A DNA stretch of 64,000 bases from Flagellimonas_A sp039592695 (GCF_039592695.1 NZ_JBBUTK010000001.1:124001-188000); one strand, 5' to 3'. Numbered from the stretch's first letter, positions 51,989 to 61,997 are shown. The notes: a model not told the origin generated them from the letters alone. Numbers and translations are program-made.

Positions 51989-52006
51989 CGACCTTAAATT
52001 CAGGCC

Positions 52007-53800
52007 ATGCAGAAAATAAAGAACATTGCCATCATTGCCCACGTTGACCACGGCAAGACTACCTTGGTCGATAAAATCATGTACCACTGCCAATTGTTCC
52101 GCGAGAATGAGAACAAGGGTGATTTGATTTTGGATAACAATGACCTCGAACGCGAACGGGGCATTACGATTGTCTCTAAAAATGTTTCGGTTGTTTACAA
52201 AGACACCAAGATTAATATCGTTGACACGCCCGGACACGCCGATTTTGGTGGTGAGGTCGAACGTGTTTTGAACATGGTCGATGGGGTACTGTTACTTGTA
52301 GATGCCTTTGAGGGACCAATGCCGCAGACACGGTTCGTATTGCAAAAGGCCATTGATTTAGGCATTAAGCCATGCGTAGTGATTAATAAGGTCGATAAAG
52401 AAAACTGTGACCCTGAAAGCGTACATGAAAAGGTTTTTGATTTGATGTTCGAACTCGGTGCTGAGGAATGGCAGTTGGATTTCCCCACCGTGTACGGTTC
52501 TGCCAAACAAGGTTGGATGAGCGAAGATTGGAAACAGCCTACTCAAGATATTTCTCCCTTGTTAGATATGGTTTTGGAGCACGTGCCTGAATTCAAACCT
52601 GAGGAAGGCTCTACGCAGATGTTGATCACTTCATTGGATTTTTCATCGTTCACCGGGCGGATTGCCATCGGTAGGTTGCAGCGTGGCAGCTTGAAAGATG
52701 GGCAACAGGTGACCTTGGTAAAAAGGGATGGCAAGCCAGTAAAATCACGTATCAAAGAACTCTATGTTTTTGATGGCTTGGGCCGAAAAAAAGTAGATGA
52801 GGTTCAAACAGGCGACATCTGTGCCATCGTGGGCATGGAAAATTTTGAGATTGGCGATACCGTTGCCGATTTTGAGAATCCCGAGGCATTGAAGACAATC
52901 GCTATTGACGAGCCGACGATGAGCATGTTGTTCACGATCAACGACAGTCCGTTCTTTGGAAAAGATGGCAAGTTCGTGACCTCACGCCACATCAAGGAAC
53001 GTCTTGAAAAAGAATTGGAAAAAAACTTGGCACTTCGTGTAGAAGAAACTGACAGTGCTGATAAATTTATGGTCTTTGGCCGGGGGGTATTGCACCTTTC
53101 CGTACTGATTGAGACCATGCGTCGTGAAGGCTATGAACTTCAGATTGGCCAACCCCAGGTCATCATCAAAGAAATTGACGGTGTCAAATGTGAGCCTGTG
53201 GAACAGTTGACCATTGATTTGCCTGAAGAGGTTTCGGGCAAGGCTGTAGAGATGGTTTCTATCCGTAAAGGTGAAATGACCAGTATGGAGGCCAAAGGTT
53301 CACGAATGGTTTGTGAGTTTATCATTCCCTCGCGCGGTATTATCGGATTGCGCAACCAATTGTTGACCGCCACGGCGGGCGAAGCCATCATGGCGCACCG
53401 ATTTTTGGAATACCAGCCTTTGAAAGGAGACATTACAGGTCGTATCAATGGTTCTTTGGTTTCTATGGAAAACGGTACCGCAATTCCGTATTCCATTGAT
53501 AAATTGCAAGAGCGGGGTAAATTTTTCATTGACCCAGGTGAGGATATTTACGAAGGTCAGGTTATCGGTGAGAACTCACGTCAAGATGACATGACGATAA
53601 ACGTGACCAAGACCAAAAAACTTTCCAATGTGCGTTCTGCAGGTGCCGATGACAAGGCCAAGATTGTGCCCGCTATCAAGTTTTCTTTGGAAGAGGCTTT
53701 GGAATACATCCAGAAAGACGAGTTGGTCGAGGTGACGCCCAATCACTTGAGGTTGCGCAAGATTCATTTGAAAGAGGTCGACCGTAAGCGAAACAAGTAA
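52007..53800 (+). CDS. typA: Translational GTPase TypA/BipA
   Basis: A 597-residue GTPase. G1 is AHVDHGKTTL, G2 RERGITI, G3 DTPGHADF, G4 NKVDKEN; further on, ALRVEETDSADKFMVFGRGVLHLSVLIETMRREGYE and the C-terminal GEAIMAHRFLEYQPLKGDI belong to the BipA-specific region. It binds the ribosome under stress and in cold adaptation. The length is normal. Confidence 0.97.
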   Translation: MQKIKNIAIIAHVDHGKTTLVDKIMYHCQLFRENENKGDLILDNNDLERERGITIVSKNVSVVYKDTKINIVDTPGHADFGGEVERVLNMVDGVLLLVDAFEGPMPQTRFVLQKAIDLGIKPCVVINKVDKENCDPESVHEKVFDLMFELGAEEWQLDFPTVYGSAKQGWMSEDWKQPTQDISPLLDMVLEHVPEFKPEEGSTQMLITSLDFSSFTGRIAIGRLQRGSLKDGQQVTLVKRDGKPVKSRIKELYVFDGLGRKKVDEVQTGDICAIVGMENFEIGDTVADFENPEALKTIAIDEPTMSMLFTINDSPFFGKDGKFVTSRHIKERLEKELEKNLALRVEETDSADKFMVFGRGVLHLSVLIETMRREGYELQIGQPQVIIKEIDGVKCEPVEQLTIDLPEEVSGKAVEMVSIRKGEMTSMEAKGSRMVCEFIIPSRGIIGLRNQLLTATAGEAIMAHRFLEYQPLKGDITGRINGSLVSMENGTAIPYSIDKLQERGKFFIDPGEDIYEGQVIGENSRQDDMTINVTKTKKLSNVRSAGADDKAKIVPAIKFSLEEALEYIQKDELVEVTPNHLRLRKIHLKEVDRKRNK

Positions 53801-53806
53801 AATTGT

Positions 53807-53896
53807 GCCCTTGAAGGGGACAGCGAGTATAACGAGCAGGCAGGGTTGTAAACACCCCTCCCTTAATACCGATAGCTATCGGGGAGGAGGGGGCAG
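53807..53896. repeat. Palindromic G/C-rich element (copy 5)
   Basis: CCCTTGAAGGG, then CCCCTCCC...CCGATAGCTATCGG (a perfect 14-bp palindrome, 53869-53882) and GGGGAGGAGGGGG. It fills the gap between typA and the ROK-family gene. Confidence 0.55.
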
Positions 53897-53910
53897 TAGT
53901 AGTAGAAAAA

Positions 53911-54669
53911 CTAGCTCAAATGTCCGTGATGTTGCTCTTTGAGACAGGCAATGGCAGCCCCGATGATACCCGCGTGGTTCATCAACTCTGCCTTGACAAC
54001 ATCAGTCTCAATATTGATGAGATGGCCATATTCACTCCATTTTTTTGAGATACCACCCCCAACGATAATCAAATCAGGAGATACGATGAGTTCTACATAT
54101 TTCAAGAATTTGTTGAACCGTTTGACCCATTTTTCATAGGTCAACCCTTCTCGCTCTTTGGCAGAAGAAGCTGCCCAGAGTTCGATCTTCTTATACTTTT
54201 TATAGGGAATTTGGCCCAATTCAAAATTTGGCAGTAGTTCTCCATTAAAAAAAGCACCGCTTCCGAGACCTGTACCTACGGTAATCATAATGACCAAACC
54301 ATCTTTACCCTTGCCAACACCATAGTTCATAGAGGCATAACCTGCGGCGTCAGCGTCATTGAGTACCGTGAATTCATGATTGGTGGCAGAGGTCAAAAGT
54401 TCATCGACATTTACGCCTATCCAGCTTTTATGAAGGTTTCCTTGTGCTTTGCAGATACCGTTTTTGACGATGGTCGGAAAACCACAGCCAACAGGGCCTT
54501 TATAATCAAAGTGTTCTACGATTTGCTTGATGACCTGGGCCATTTCGTCTGGTTTTCTACTTGAAGGGGTAGGAATTCGAAACCGTTCGGTCAACATATC
54601 ACCTGTTTCAGCACTCACAAGCGCACCCTTTATTCCAGAGCCGCCAACATCGATGCCTAAAAGTTCCAT
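53911..54669 (-). CDS. ppgK: ROK-family kinase, polyphosphate glucokinase-like
   Basis: A 252-residue ROK protein. Phosphate motif 1 is LLGIDVGGSGIKGALVSAETG and the second nucleotide site MITVGTGLGSGAFFNGEL; a conserved GKDG/LPNFELGQIP block follows. The size and the start GIDVGGSGIKGA fit polyphosphate--glucose phosphotransferase, which makes glucose 6-phosphate from polyphosphate or ATP; the donor is not certain from sequence. The gene symbol is tentative. Confidence 0.78.
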   Translation of the reverse strand: MELLGIDVGGSGIKGALVSAETGDMLTERFRIPTPSSRKPDEMAQVIKQIVEHFDYKGPVGCGFPTIVKNGICKAQGNLHKSWIGVNVDELLTSATNHEFTVLNDADAAGYASMNYGVGKGKDGLVIMITVGTGLGSGAFFNGELLPNFELGQIPYKKYKKIELWAASSAKEREGLTYEKWVKRFNKFLKYVELIVSPDLIIVGGGISKKWSEYGHLINIETDVVKAELMNHAGIIGAAIACLKEQHHGHLS

Positions 54670-54743
54670 AGCTGGATTTTTTGGTTAGTGGTTTTCAAAG
54701 AAACGAAAAGTTTTGATAAAGCAAAGTATTGCTATTAAGATTA

Positions 54744-55427
54744 TCAGACGGCTTTCTGTATCACTTCAAACATGCGGCTGCCATCGCATTTGATGGTCTT
54801 ATGCGGATACTTCAATATGAGCGCATAGTCATGTGTTGCCATAATGATGGTACGGCCACTTTCATTGATTTCCTGAAGTACTTTCATCACTTCAACACTG
54901 GTCTGAGGATCAAGATTTCCTGTGGGTTCGTCGGCCAAAATGAGTTCGGGGTCGTTCAAAAGTGACCGCGCAATGGCGATACGCTGCTGTTCACCCCCAG
55001 AAAGCTCATGTGGAAACTTGAATCCCTTGGTCTGCATACCGACCTTGCCCAAAACTTCCTCAATTTTGGTATCCATTTTTGAAGCGTCTTTCCATCCCGT
55101 GGCCTTGAGCACAAATTTGAGATTGTTGTGCACATTGCGGTCAGAGAGCAGTTTAAAGTCTTGAAAAACAATGCCCAATTTTCGCCGCAGAAAGGGAATG
55201 TCTTTCTCCTTTAGGGTTTTGAGGTTAAAGTCGACCACATGGCCATAACCCTGTTTGAGGGGCAAATCCCCATAAAGGGTCTTCATAAAACTGCTTTTTC
55301 CGCTACCCGTTTTCCCGATGATATACACAAACTCGCCCTTTTTCACTTCAAAGGTGATATCGTTCAGAATAAGGTTCTCACGTTGAAAAACAGCGACATC
55401 TTGCAATTTCAGAATCGTTTCAGACAT
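54744..55427 (-). CDS. ftsE: FtsE-like ABC transporter ATP-binding protein
   Basis: A 227-residue ABC ATPase. Walker A GKTGSGKSSFMKTL, signature LSGGEQQRIAIARSLLNDPELILADEPTGNLDP and switch His near MATHDYALI are present. The order VVDFNLKTLKEKDIPFLRRKLGIVFQDFKLLSDRNVHNNLKFVL is characteristic of FtsE. FtsEX activates septal peptidoglycan hydrolases. The partner ftsX is not adjacent in the window, so the gene symbol rests on sequence type. Confidence 0.85.
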   Translation of the reverse strand: MSETILKLQDVAVFQRENLILNDITFEVKKGEFVYIIGKTGSGKSSFMKTLYGDLPLKQGYGHVVDFNLKTLKEKDIPFLRRKLGIVFQDFKLLSDRNVHNNLKFVLKATGWKDASKMDTKIEEVLGKVGMQTKGFKFPHELSGGEQQRIAIARSLLNDPELILADEPTGNLDPQTSVEVMKVLQEINESGRTIIMATHDYALILKYPHKTIKCDGSRMFEVIQKAV

Positions 55428-55608
55428 GAAAAGGTTTCTTGTTTTTTGTTTCGGATTTCAAGTTATCATGAATGAAATCCTCACCAAAAATACTAAGTTC
55501 AGATAGAATCGCACACTACTAATTTTTTCAACCAGAAACCAAAAGAAATATACTTTGGCTTGAATTTTGACGTTATCGATATATCAATCGAGAACAGCGT
55601 AGAACACT

Positions 55609-58600
55609 ATGAATCGAATCACCGTATTATTTTCTCTTCTCTTTTCTGGACTTATTTCTTCAGCATTTTCACAAGAAACCCAGATTTATTCGCACGATAA
55701 CGTAGTATTTCAAGACGCCTTGGCATTGTACAACAATGGGCAATATCAAGCAGCACAAGCACTTTTTGAGAAGGTCAAATCTACCACCAAAGATGGGGAG
55801 ACTGAGGCCAATAGCGCCTATTATGCCGCCAATGCCGCCATTCGCTTGAACCAGCGCGGTGCCGATAAGGCAATGGAAAATTTTGTGGAGCGTTACCCAA
55901 CATCCACCAAAAGAAATTCTGCCTTTATGGATGTGGCCGATTACTATTTTGAGACGGGTAAATATCCCTATGCGCTGAAATGGTATAAAAAGGTGGACCA
56001 AACCTCCATGTCGCGAAAAGACAAACAGCGTTTTGATTTCAACACGGGTTATTCTTATTATGCCTCCAACAATCCAAAAGAAGCAGAGCGTTACCTGAGC
56101 CGGGTGAGCAACTCTGAAAAATATGGCTCGCAGGCAAAGTATTACTTGGGTTACATTGCTTATGAACAAGATGATTACGATGAGGCCAGCGCCCGTTTTG
56201 ACCAGATTTCTGATGCCAAGGTCCGTAACGAGAAACTGTCCTACTACGAAGCAGACCTCAATTTTAAGTCGGGCAATTTTGAAAAGGCCATTGCTATGGC
56301 TGAAAGGCAGTTGCCAAAATCTGATAGGCGCGAAGTGTCGGAATTGAACAAGATCATCGGCGAGAGCTATTTTGAACTGGAGCAGTACGATAAAGCAATT
56401 CCGTACCTAAAAAAGTACAAAGGAAAACGTGGTAAATGGAGCAACACCGACTATTATCTGTTGGGATACAGCTATTACAAACAGGGCGATTTTGAAAGTG
56501 CCATTGGGCAGTTCAACAAAATCATCGGCGGCACGAACAGTGTGGCCCAAAATGCCTATTACCACTTGGCGGAATGCTATTTGAAGTTGGATAAAAAGCA
56601 GGAAGCTTTGAACGCCTTCCGGAATGCTTCCCAAATGGAGTTCAATGAAGAAATCGAGAAAGACGCACTGCTGAACTACGCCCGATTGAGCTATGAAATC
56701 GGAAACGCCTATGAGCCTGTTCCGCAGGTGATGACCACATACTTGGAAAAATATCCCAAGGATGAACATCAAACGGAAATTCAAGAATTATTGGTCGATT
56801 CGTACATCACCTCAAAGAACTTTGAGGGCGCCATGGCACTTTTGGAAAAGAATGAAAGCTATGCCAGCCCAGAAACCTATCAAAAAGTGGCTTTTTACCG
56901 TGGGGTGGAGTTGTTTATGGATGGCGACTACGAAGAAGCAGCTGACCGATTTTCTAAATCCCTGAAAAAAGCTTCCAATTTAAATTTTGAAGCCAGGGCC
57001 CTGTATTGGAAGGCTGAATCAGATTACAGACTGAACCGCTTTCAAGATGCCCTTTCCGGATTTGAAAAATTCAAGCGGAACAGTGCGGCCAAAAACACCG
57101 AAGAATATGCCGATGTAGATTACAATTTGGGTTACAGTCATTTTAAGTTGAAGGATTACGGTGATGCCATTGGCTATTTTAAAGGTATGGCTGCTACCTC
57201 TGATGATGACATACGCACTGATAGCTATATGCGATTGGCAGACAGTTATTTTGTGACCAGTCAATACAGCCCGGCCATTGCTGCTTATGACGAGGCATCA
57301 AAGATGAACGGTCCAGAACGTGATTATGCAGCTTTTCAAAAGGCATTGAGCCAAGGCTTTTTGGGCAATACTTCGGCCAAAATTGACGGACTGAACGAAT
57401 TTCTACAGCGTTATCCAAAATCAACTTTGCGCGATGATGCCTACTTTGAATTGGGCAATACCTATGTGAAAGCTGACAACGAGACCCAAGGCCTACAGAC
57501 CTATGACCAATTGATCAACGAATACAGTCGAAGCAAATTCGCACCCCGCGCCATGTTGAGGCAAGGGCTGGTGCATTACAATGCCAGTCGCAACGAACGT
57601 GCTTTGGGCAAACTAAAGGAAGTGGTTGATAAGTATCCCAAAACCCCAGAGGCCAAACAAGCTGTGGCCACGGCCAAATTGGTGTATGTTGACTTGGGGC
57701 GTGTCGGCGAATATGCCAATTGGGTCAAAGGGCTTGATTTTGTTGAGGTGACCGACACCGAATTAGACCAAGCCACCTACGAGGCGGCGAACAAAAAATA
57801 TGCTGAGGGCAACACCGATGCTGCCATTCGTGGCTATGAGGAATACCTACGGGAATTCCCGAACGGATTGGAAGCGCTGGAAGCCAATTTCAATTTGGCA
57901 CAACTGTACTTTGCAAAAGGAGCAAAAGAAAAAGCCCTAACCAATTTCAAAGTGGTTGCTGAAAGCGGTGCTGGTGAGTATACAGAGCAGGCTTTAACAC
58001 GGGTCTGCGAAATATATGTGGGCAAAAAGGAATATCAAACGGCTTTACCTTATTTGAAGCGATTGGAAAGTATAGCTGATATTGACCAAAACCGAACTTT
58101 TGCACAGTCAAACCTGATGAAGGGCTATTACGAGCAGAAAGACTATCAAAACACCATTATCTATGCCGAAAAGGTGCTTTCGGCACCAAAGATTGATAAC
58201 CGCATCAGAAGTGATGCCCAAATCATGATTGCCCGGTCTGCCATTGAAACAGGCAATGAACAATTGGCAGAGACCGCTTTTGCCGAAGTCAAGAAAATTG
58301 CAACGGGTGCTACTGCTGCCGAAGCATGGTATTATGATGCATACTTCAAGCACAAAAATGGTGATTTTGAGGCTTCGAACACCTCAGTTCAAAAGCTGGC
58401 GAAAGATTACGCTGCTTATAAAGAATGGGGTGGTAAAGGACTCATTATCATGGCCAAGAACTTTTATATGTTGGACGATGCCTTTCAAGCCACGTATATT
58501 TTGGAAAGTGTCATCGAGAATTTTTCAGACCATCCTGAAATCGTGGCAGAGGCTAGGGGAGAGCTTTCCATCATAAAATCCCGCGAAGCGGAACGTAATT

Positions 58601-58626
58601 CATCAATCGATACCAACGGAAATTAA
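55609..58626 (+). CDS. Large exported tetratricopeptide-repeat protein
   Basis: A 1005-residue protein with a signal peptide (LFSGLISSAFSQ). It is almost wholly TPR-type helix pairs, e.g. ALYNNGQYQAAQALFEKVKS and many A..F/Y..G-x-Y units. Members are periplasmic scaffolds in Bacteroidetes surface or gliding-secretion systems; a similar architecture occurs in gliding/T9SS-type proteins, but the specific role here is not established. The gene is followed 10 bp later by an outer-membrane barrel gene, so the two probably form one functional pair. Confidence 0.87.
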   Translation: MNRITVLFSLLFSGLISSAFSQETQIYSHDNVVFQDALALYNNGQYQAAQALFEKVKSTTKDGETEANSAYYAANAAIRLNQRGADKAMENFVERYPTSTKRNSAFMDVADYYFETGKYPYALKWYKKVDQTSMSRKDKQRFDFNTGYSYYASNNPKEAERYLSRVSNSEKYGSQAKYYLGYIAYEQDDYDEASARFDQISDAKVRNEKLSYYEADLNFKSGNFEKAIAMAERQLPKSDRREVSELNKIIGESYFELEQYDKAIPYLKKYKGKRGKWSNTDYYLLGYSYYKQGDFESAIGQFNKIIGGTNSVAQNAYYHLAECYLKLDKKQEALNAFRNASQMEFNEEIEKDALLNYARLSYEIGNAYEPVPQVMTTYLEKYPKDEHQTEIQELLVDSYITSKNFEGAMALLEKNESYASPETYQKVAFYRGVELFMDGDYEEAADRFSKSLKKASNLNFEARALYWKAESDYRLNRFQDALSGFEKFKRNSAAKNTEEYADVDYNLGYSHFKLKDYGDAIGYFKGMAATSDDDIRTDSYMRLADSYFVTSQYSPAIAAYDEASKMNGPERDYAAFQKALSQGFLGNTSAKIDGLNEFLQRYPKSTLRDDAYFELGNTYVKADNETQGLQTYDQLINEYSRSKFAPRAMLRQGLVHYNASRNERALGKLKEVVDKYPKTPEAKQAVATAKLVYVDLGRVGEYANWVKGLDFVEVTDTELDQATYEAANKKYAEGNTDAAIRGYEEYLREFPNGLEALEANFNLAQLYFAKGAKEKALTNFKVVAESGAGEYTEQALTRVCEIYVGKKEYQTALPYLKRLESIADIDQNRTFAQSNLMKGYYEQKDYQNTIIYAEKVLSAPKIDNRIRSDAQIMIARSAIETGNEQLAETAFAEVKKIATGATAAEAWYYDAYFKHKNGDFEASNTSVQKLAKDYAAYKEWGGKGLIIMAKNFYMLDDAFQATYILESVIENFSDHPEIVAEARGELSIIKSREAERNSSIDTNGN

Positions 58627-58636
58627 CGAGAACACC

Positions 58637-60385
58637 ATGTGTAAGCACATCACTATATTTTTGATTTTGAGCCTTTTTTTGGGGTGGGCACAGGCCCAAG
58701 AGACCGATGATATTGGCACTGAAACGGTAACGGTCGTGAAACCGTATTCCCCTACGGTTTCAGATGCCTTCAAGGTCAAAAGGTCACCAAACCTGAACGA
58801 TTCCATTGTACTGCAGAAGAAAAAAATTGAGTACAGCATCTTTTCGGCCCCTGTGGCTTCAACCTATACGCCTGCCAAGGCAAAGGCAGAGCGGGTAGAA
58901 CGTACGCCCCCGCCTACGCTGTACAATTCTTCGGCCTCTATCGGGCTCGGAAATTTCAATAACGCCTTGGTCGATTTTTATACGAGTCGTGAGTTTGGGC
59001 GCGGTGAGAATTTGTTGGATATCGGTTTGAGCCACCATTCATCACGGGGCGATATTGAGAGCACACCGCTCGATGCCGATTTTTACAATTCAAAATTGGA
59101 TGTGTCTTATGCCAAGAAAGAACGCGATATGGAATGGGGCGCTGGCATTGGCCTGCAACACCAACTGTACAATTGGTACGGTATCGAAAATGGTGAGTTT
59201 GCCGATGCAGTGGTAACCGCAATCGATGAAACACAGAATTATTTCACTGCGGAGGCCAATGCGCATATCAATCTTGAAGATTCCTTTTTTAAGGAAGGGC
59301 AACTTAAGGTTCGCCGTTTTTGGGATGCTGTGGAGTCTGGAGAGAACCGCGCCATTTTGCAACCCACATTCGAGCTGCCCGTTACCCAAGAACTCGTCAC
59401 CATCAAGGCCAAATTTGATTACGTGGGCGGAAGCTTTTCCAACGCAGATTTGAACAACACTGAAAATACCGCAGGAATTGACTATGGCCACTTTCAAGTA
59501 GGGGTGAACCCAAGTCTTTTGATATTGCGTGACGACCTGACCCTGAACTTGGGCGCCAATTTGGTCTATGGTCAAGATATAGAAGATAGCGACAGCAACT
59601 TTTTTATCTATCCTGCGGTGACTGGTTCCTATCGACTGGTTGATGAGACCGTGATTGCCTACGGAGGTGTTGAGGGTGAGTTGCGGCAGAATTCTTATCA
59701 CGGTTTTGTTGATGAGAATCCCTATGTTTCACCGACATTGACCATTCAGCCCACGGATCAGCAATACGAAGGTTATTTAGGTCTGAAAGGACAATTATTT
59801 TCAAATGTGGGCTACAACGTCAAAGGATCTTATACGGCTGAAAATAGAAGACCACTGTTTTTGTTGAATCCACAGAATGAGACCCGCAATGATGAGAAAG
59901 GCTACATTTTCGGAAATTCATTTCAAGTCTTCTACGATGACCTTAAGACCTTGGGTGTTTTTGGTGAACTGAACATTGATGTGAACCGCAACTTTTCTTT
60001 GGGCATCAATGCGGAATTTTATGATTACGACACGGAGACAGACAATCCTGCTTGGAACCTGCCCAGTATCAAAGGCTCGCTCTTTATGGATTATCAAATT
60101 GGAGACCAGTGGTTTATGGGCGCCAATCTGTTTTACGTGGGAGAGCGTGATGATTTGGATGCTACCGCACAGGCCAATACACCACCAAACCTGTTTCCGT
60201 CAACGATTGTCACTTTAGATGGTTTTTTTGATGCCAATGCTCATGTGGGGTATCGTTTCAATGAACAGTTGTCAATTTTTGCAAGGGCTTCCAACATTGC
60301 GAACAACAATTACCAGCGATGGGCCAATTTCAGGGTGCAAAGCTTCCAGGTTTTGGCAGGGGCTACTTACAAATTTGATTTCTAG
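58637..60385 (+). CDS. Outer-membrane beta-barrel protein (TonB receptor-like)
   Basis: A 582-residue exported protein (signal MCKHITIFLILSLFLGWAQAQ). After a short N-terminal part with VVKPYSPTVSDAFKVKRSPNLND, the sequence is a repeating amphipathic barrel ending in aromatic YKFDF, typical of outer-membrane insertion. It lacks a clear plug domain, so it is not a standard TonB receptor. It is translated in the same operon as the TPR protein. Function unknown; likely a surface partner of that protein. Confidence 0.8.
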   Translation: MCKHITIFLILSLFLGWAQAQETDDIGTETVTVVKPYSPTVSDAFKVKRSPNLNDSIVLQKKKIEYSIFSAPVASTYTPAKAKAERVERTPPPTLYNSSASIGLGNFNNALVDFYTSREFGRGENLLDIGLSHHSSRGDIESTPLDADFYNSKLDVSYAKKERDMEWGAGIGLQHQLYNWYGIENGEFADAVVTAIDETQNYFTAEANAHINLEDSFFKEGQLKVRRFWDAVESGENRAILQPTFELPVTQELVTIKAKFDYVGGSFSNADLNNTENTAGIDYGHFQVGVNPSLLILRDDLTLNLGANLVYGQDIEDSDSNFFIYPAVTGSYRLVDETVIAYGGVEGELRQNSYHGFVDENPYVSPTLTIQPTDQQYEGYLGLKGQLFSNVGYNVKGSYTAENRRPLFLLNPQNETRNDEKGYIFGNSFQVFYDDLKTLGVFGELNIDVNRNFSLGINAEFYDYDTETDNPAWNLPSIKGSLFMDYQIGDQWFMGANLFYVGERDDLDATAQANTPPNLFPSTIVTLDGFFDANAHVGYRFNEQLSIFARASNIANNNYQRWANFRVQSFQVLAGATYKFDF

Positions 60386-60917
60386 TCAAACACATACTCA
60401 AGTATCAAATACAAACTCAAGTATCAAACACAAACTCAAATTCAATCCGTGATAATTTGTGCAATTCGTGTCTTTTGAAGCTAGAAGTATTAGATACGAA
60501 TGTAGAATGACGAATGATTGAACGCCTTCTCTGTGAAACTTTGCGCATCTCTGAGCAACTCTGCGAAAAAATCTTCAAAGCCCAAGTTCAAACTCAAGCA
60601 TCAAGTACAAAGGAAATTCGTGAAAATTAGTGTCAGATAAAAATTCCAAACTCCAAGTACCAAATTCCAAAGGCTCCAGTTTAAAAAGGGAACTCTGTGA
60701 ACCTCTTGGGGCTCCGCGCAACTCTGTGAAACAGCATAAAACTCAAGTTTAAAAATCAAGGTCGAACACGATAGTTCGTGCCAATTTGTGTCCAACTAAG
60801 TATAACGGCTTGATAGGTTATGGGTTTATGCTCCGTGAAATTCATAAACCATCGATAAAATTCCCCTGAAGCCCATCCTCATGGCAAATTACCTAAATTA
60901 GAATTTCAATACTCAGG
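60386..60917. other. 532-bp gap with repeated words, no gene
   Basis: Two copies of a 19-bp unit CTCAAGTATCAAA(T/C)ACAAA (60397-60415, 60416-60434) and a partial third. Later text shares exact words with 35.35-35.48 kb (TAGAATGACGAATG, GTGATAATTTGTG) and contains repeated CTCTGTGAA phrases. No frame longer than about 65 codons and none convincing. Probably degenerate intergenic sequence. Confidence 0.7.
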
Positions 60918-61997
60918 ATGGTGCGAATATTGGTGATATTTTTTCTTATCGGCACAAGTCTGGTTTCTTCACAGAACTTGGTCAAAAACCCCAGTTTTGA
61001 GTCGTACTCAAAATGCCCCAACGCTTTGGGTACATTCAACTTTCATGTTGATAATTGGTCGACCCCGACTGATGGCACCACCGATTATTTTAATACGTGT
61101 AGTGAAGTCATGGGTGCACCTGAGAACTTCAATGGGGTGCAACATCCCAAATTTGGGGAAGCTTATGCAGGCCTATACTTTTATGCGCCTGCGGATTATC
61201 GCGAATACATTCAGATTGAATTGAAACGTATGTTGCGGAAGGGAACCAAATACGAATTGATTTTTTATATCAGTTTGGCCGAGGGTTCTGATTTTGCGGT
61301 CAAGGATTTTGGGGTGCTTTTTTCATACCAATCCATAGAAATTCAAACAAAAAAGAACCTTTCAAAAGGGCAGCTCTATAAAAACAGGGGCAATAAACAT
61401 TATTCGCTTGAAATCAATCATCCCGAGTTTCATGAGGATAAAAGTGACTGGTTAAAGGTGAGCACCGTTATCGAAGCCAAGGGCTTTGAAAAATATTTGG
61501 TATTGGGCAATCTGCGTGACAATGCCGCCACCAGAAAGATTCAAACCAAAAGACGCGAATCAAAGCGTGGGGCATATTACTATATCGATATGGTCTCTTT
61601 GGCCCGCATCGGAGCAGATGATGACCACACAGAGAATTTTGAGCTTGAAAGGCGCTATGTTTTTGAACATGTGCTTTTTGAATTTGATGACTTTACAATT
61701 CAAGACCAAGCTGAAGAAAAGATCGCGATGGTTGTCGAATACATCAAAGCACAAAACGTATTGATTACGATTCACGGCCATACTGACAATCAAGGCACGG
61801 CGGATTACAACAAAAAACTGTCATTACAAAGGGCAAAGGCCATTGCCGATTTTCTAGTTGATGCCGGAGTTCCTGCGGCATTGGTTTCCACAGTGGGGCA
61901 CGGCAGCAAAAGTCCCATTGCTACGAACGATAGTCCTGAAGGGAGGCAAAAAAACCGCAGAGCTGAGTTCGAATTTGTTAAAGCTCAGAATAAGTAA
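60918..61997 (+). CDS. OmpA-family protein with N-terminal carbohydrate-binding-like domain (copy 1)
   Basis: A 359-residue exported protein (signal ending TSLVSSQ). Residues 19-235 form a galactose-binding/CBM-like beta-sandwich starting NLVKNPSFESYSKCPNAL and containing GTTDYFNTC, EAYAGLYFYAPADYREYIQIEL and GFEKYLVLGN. Residues about 250-355 are an OmpA/MotB peptidoglycan-binding domain (GHTDNQGTADYNKKLSLQRAKAIADFLVDAGV). A twin copy follows at 62139. It may anchor a glycan-binding domain to the cell wall or outer membrane. Confidence 0.85.
   Translation: MVRILVIFFLIGTSLVSSQNLVKNPSFESYSKCPNALGTFNFHVDNWSTPTDGTTDYFNTCSEVMGAPENFNGVQHPKFGEAYAGLYFYAPADYREYIQIELKRMLRKGTKYELIFYISLAEGSDFAVKDFGVLFSYQSIEIQTKKNLSKGQLYKNRGNKHYSLEINHPEFHEDKSDWLKVSTVIEAKGFEKYLVLGNLRDNAATRKIQTKRRESKRGAYYYIDMVSLARIGADDDHTENFELERRYVFEHVLFEFDDFTIQDQAEEKIAMVVEYIKAQNVLITIHGHTDNQGTADYNKKLSLQRAKAIADFLVDAGVPAALVSTVGHGSKSPIATNDSPEGRQKNRRAEFEFVKAQNK

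Noticed and set aside
54744..55427. Assigning a full FtsEX operon
   Set aside because: Only the ATPase is seen; no ftsX is adjacent, so the pair is not claimed.
60601..60795. Short reverse frame in the 60.4-60.9 kb gap
   Set aside because: Sits in low-complexity repeated text, no recognisable protein features.
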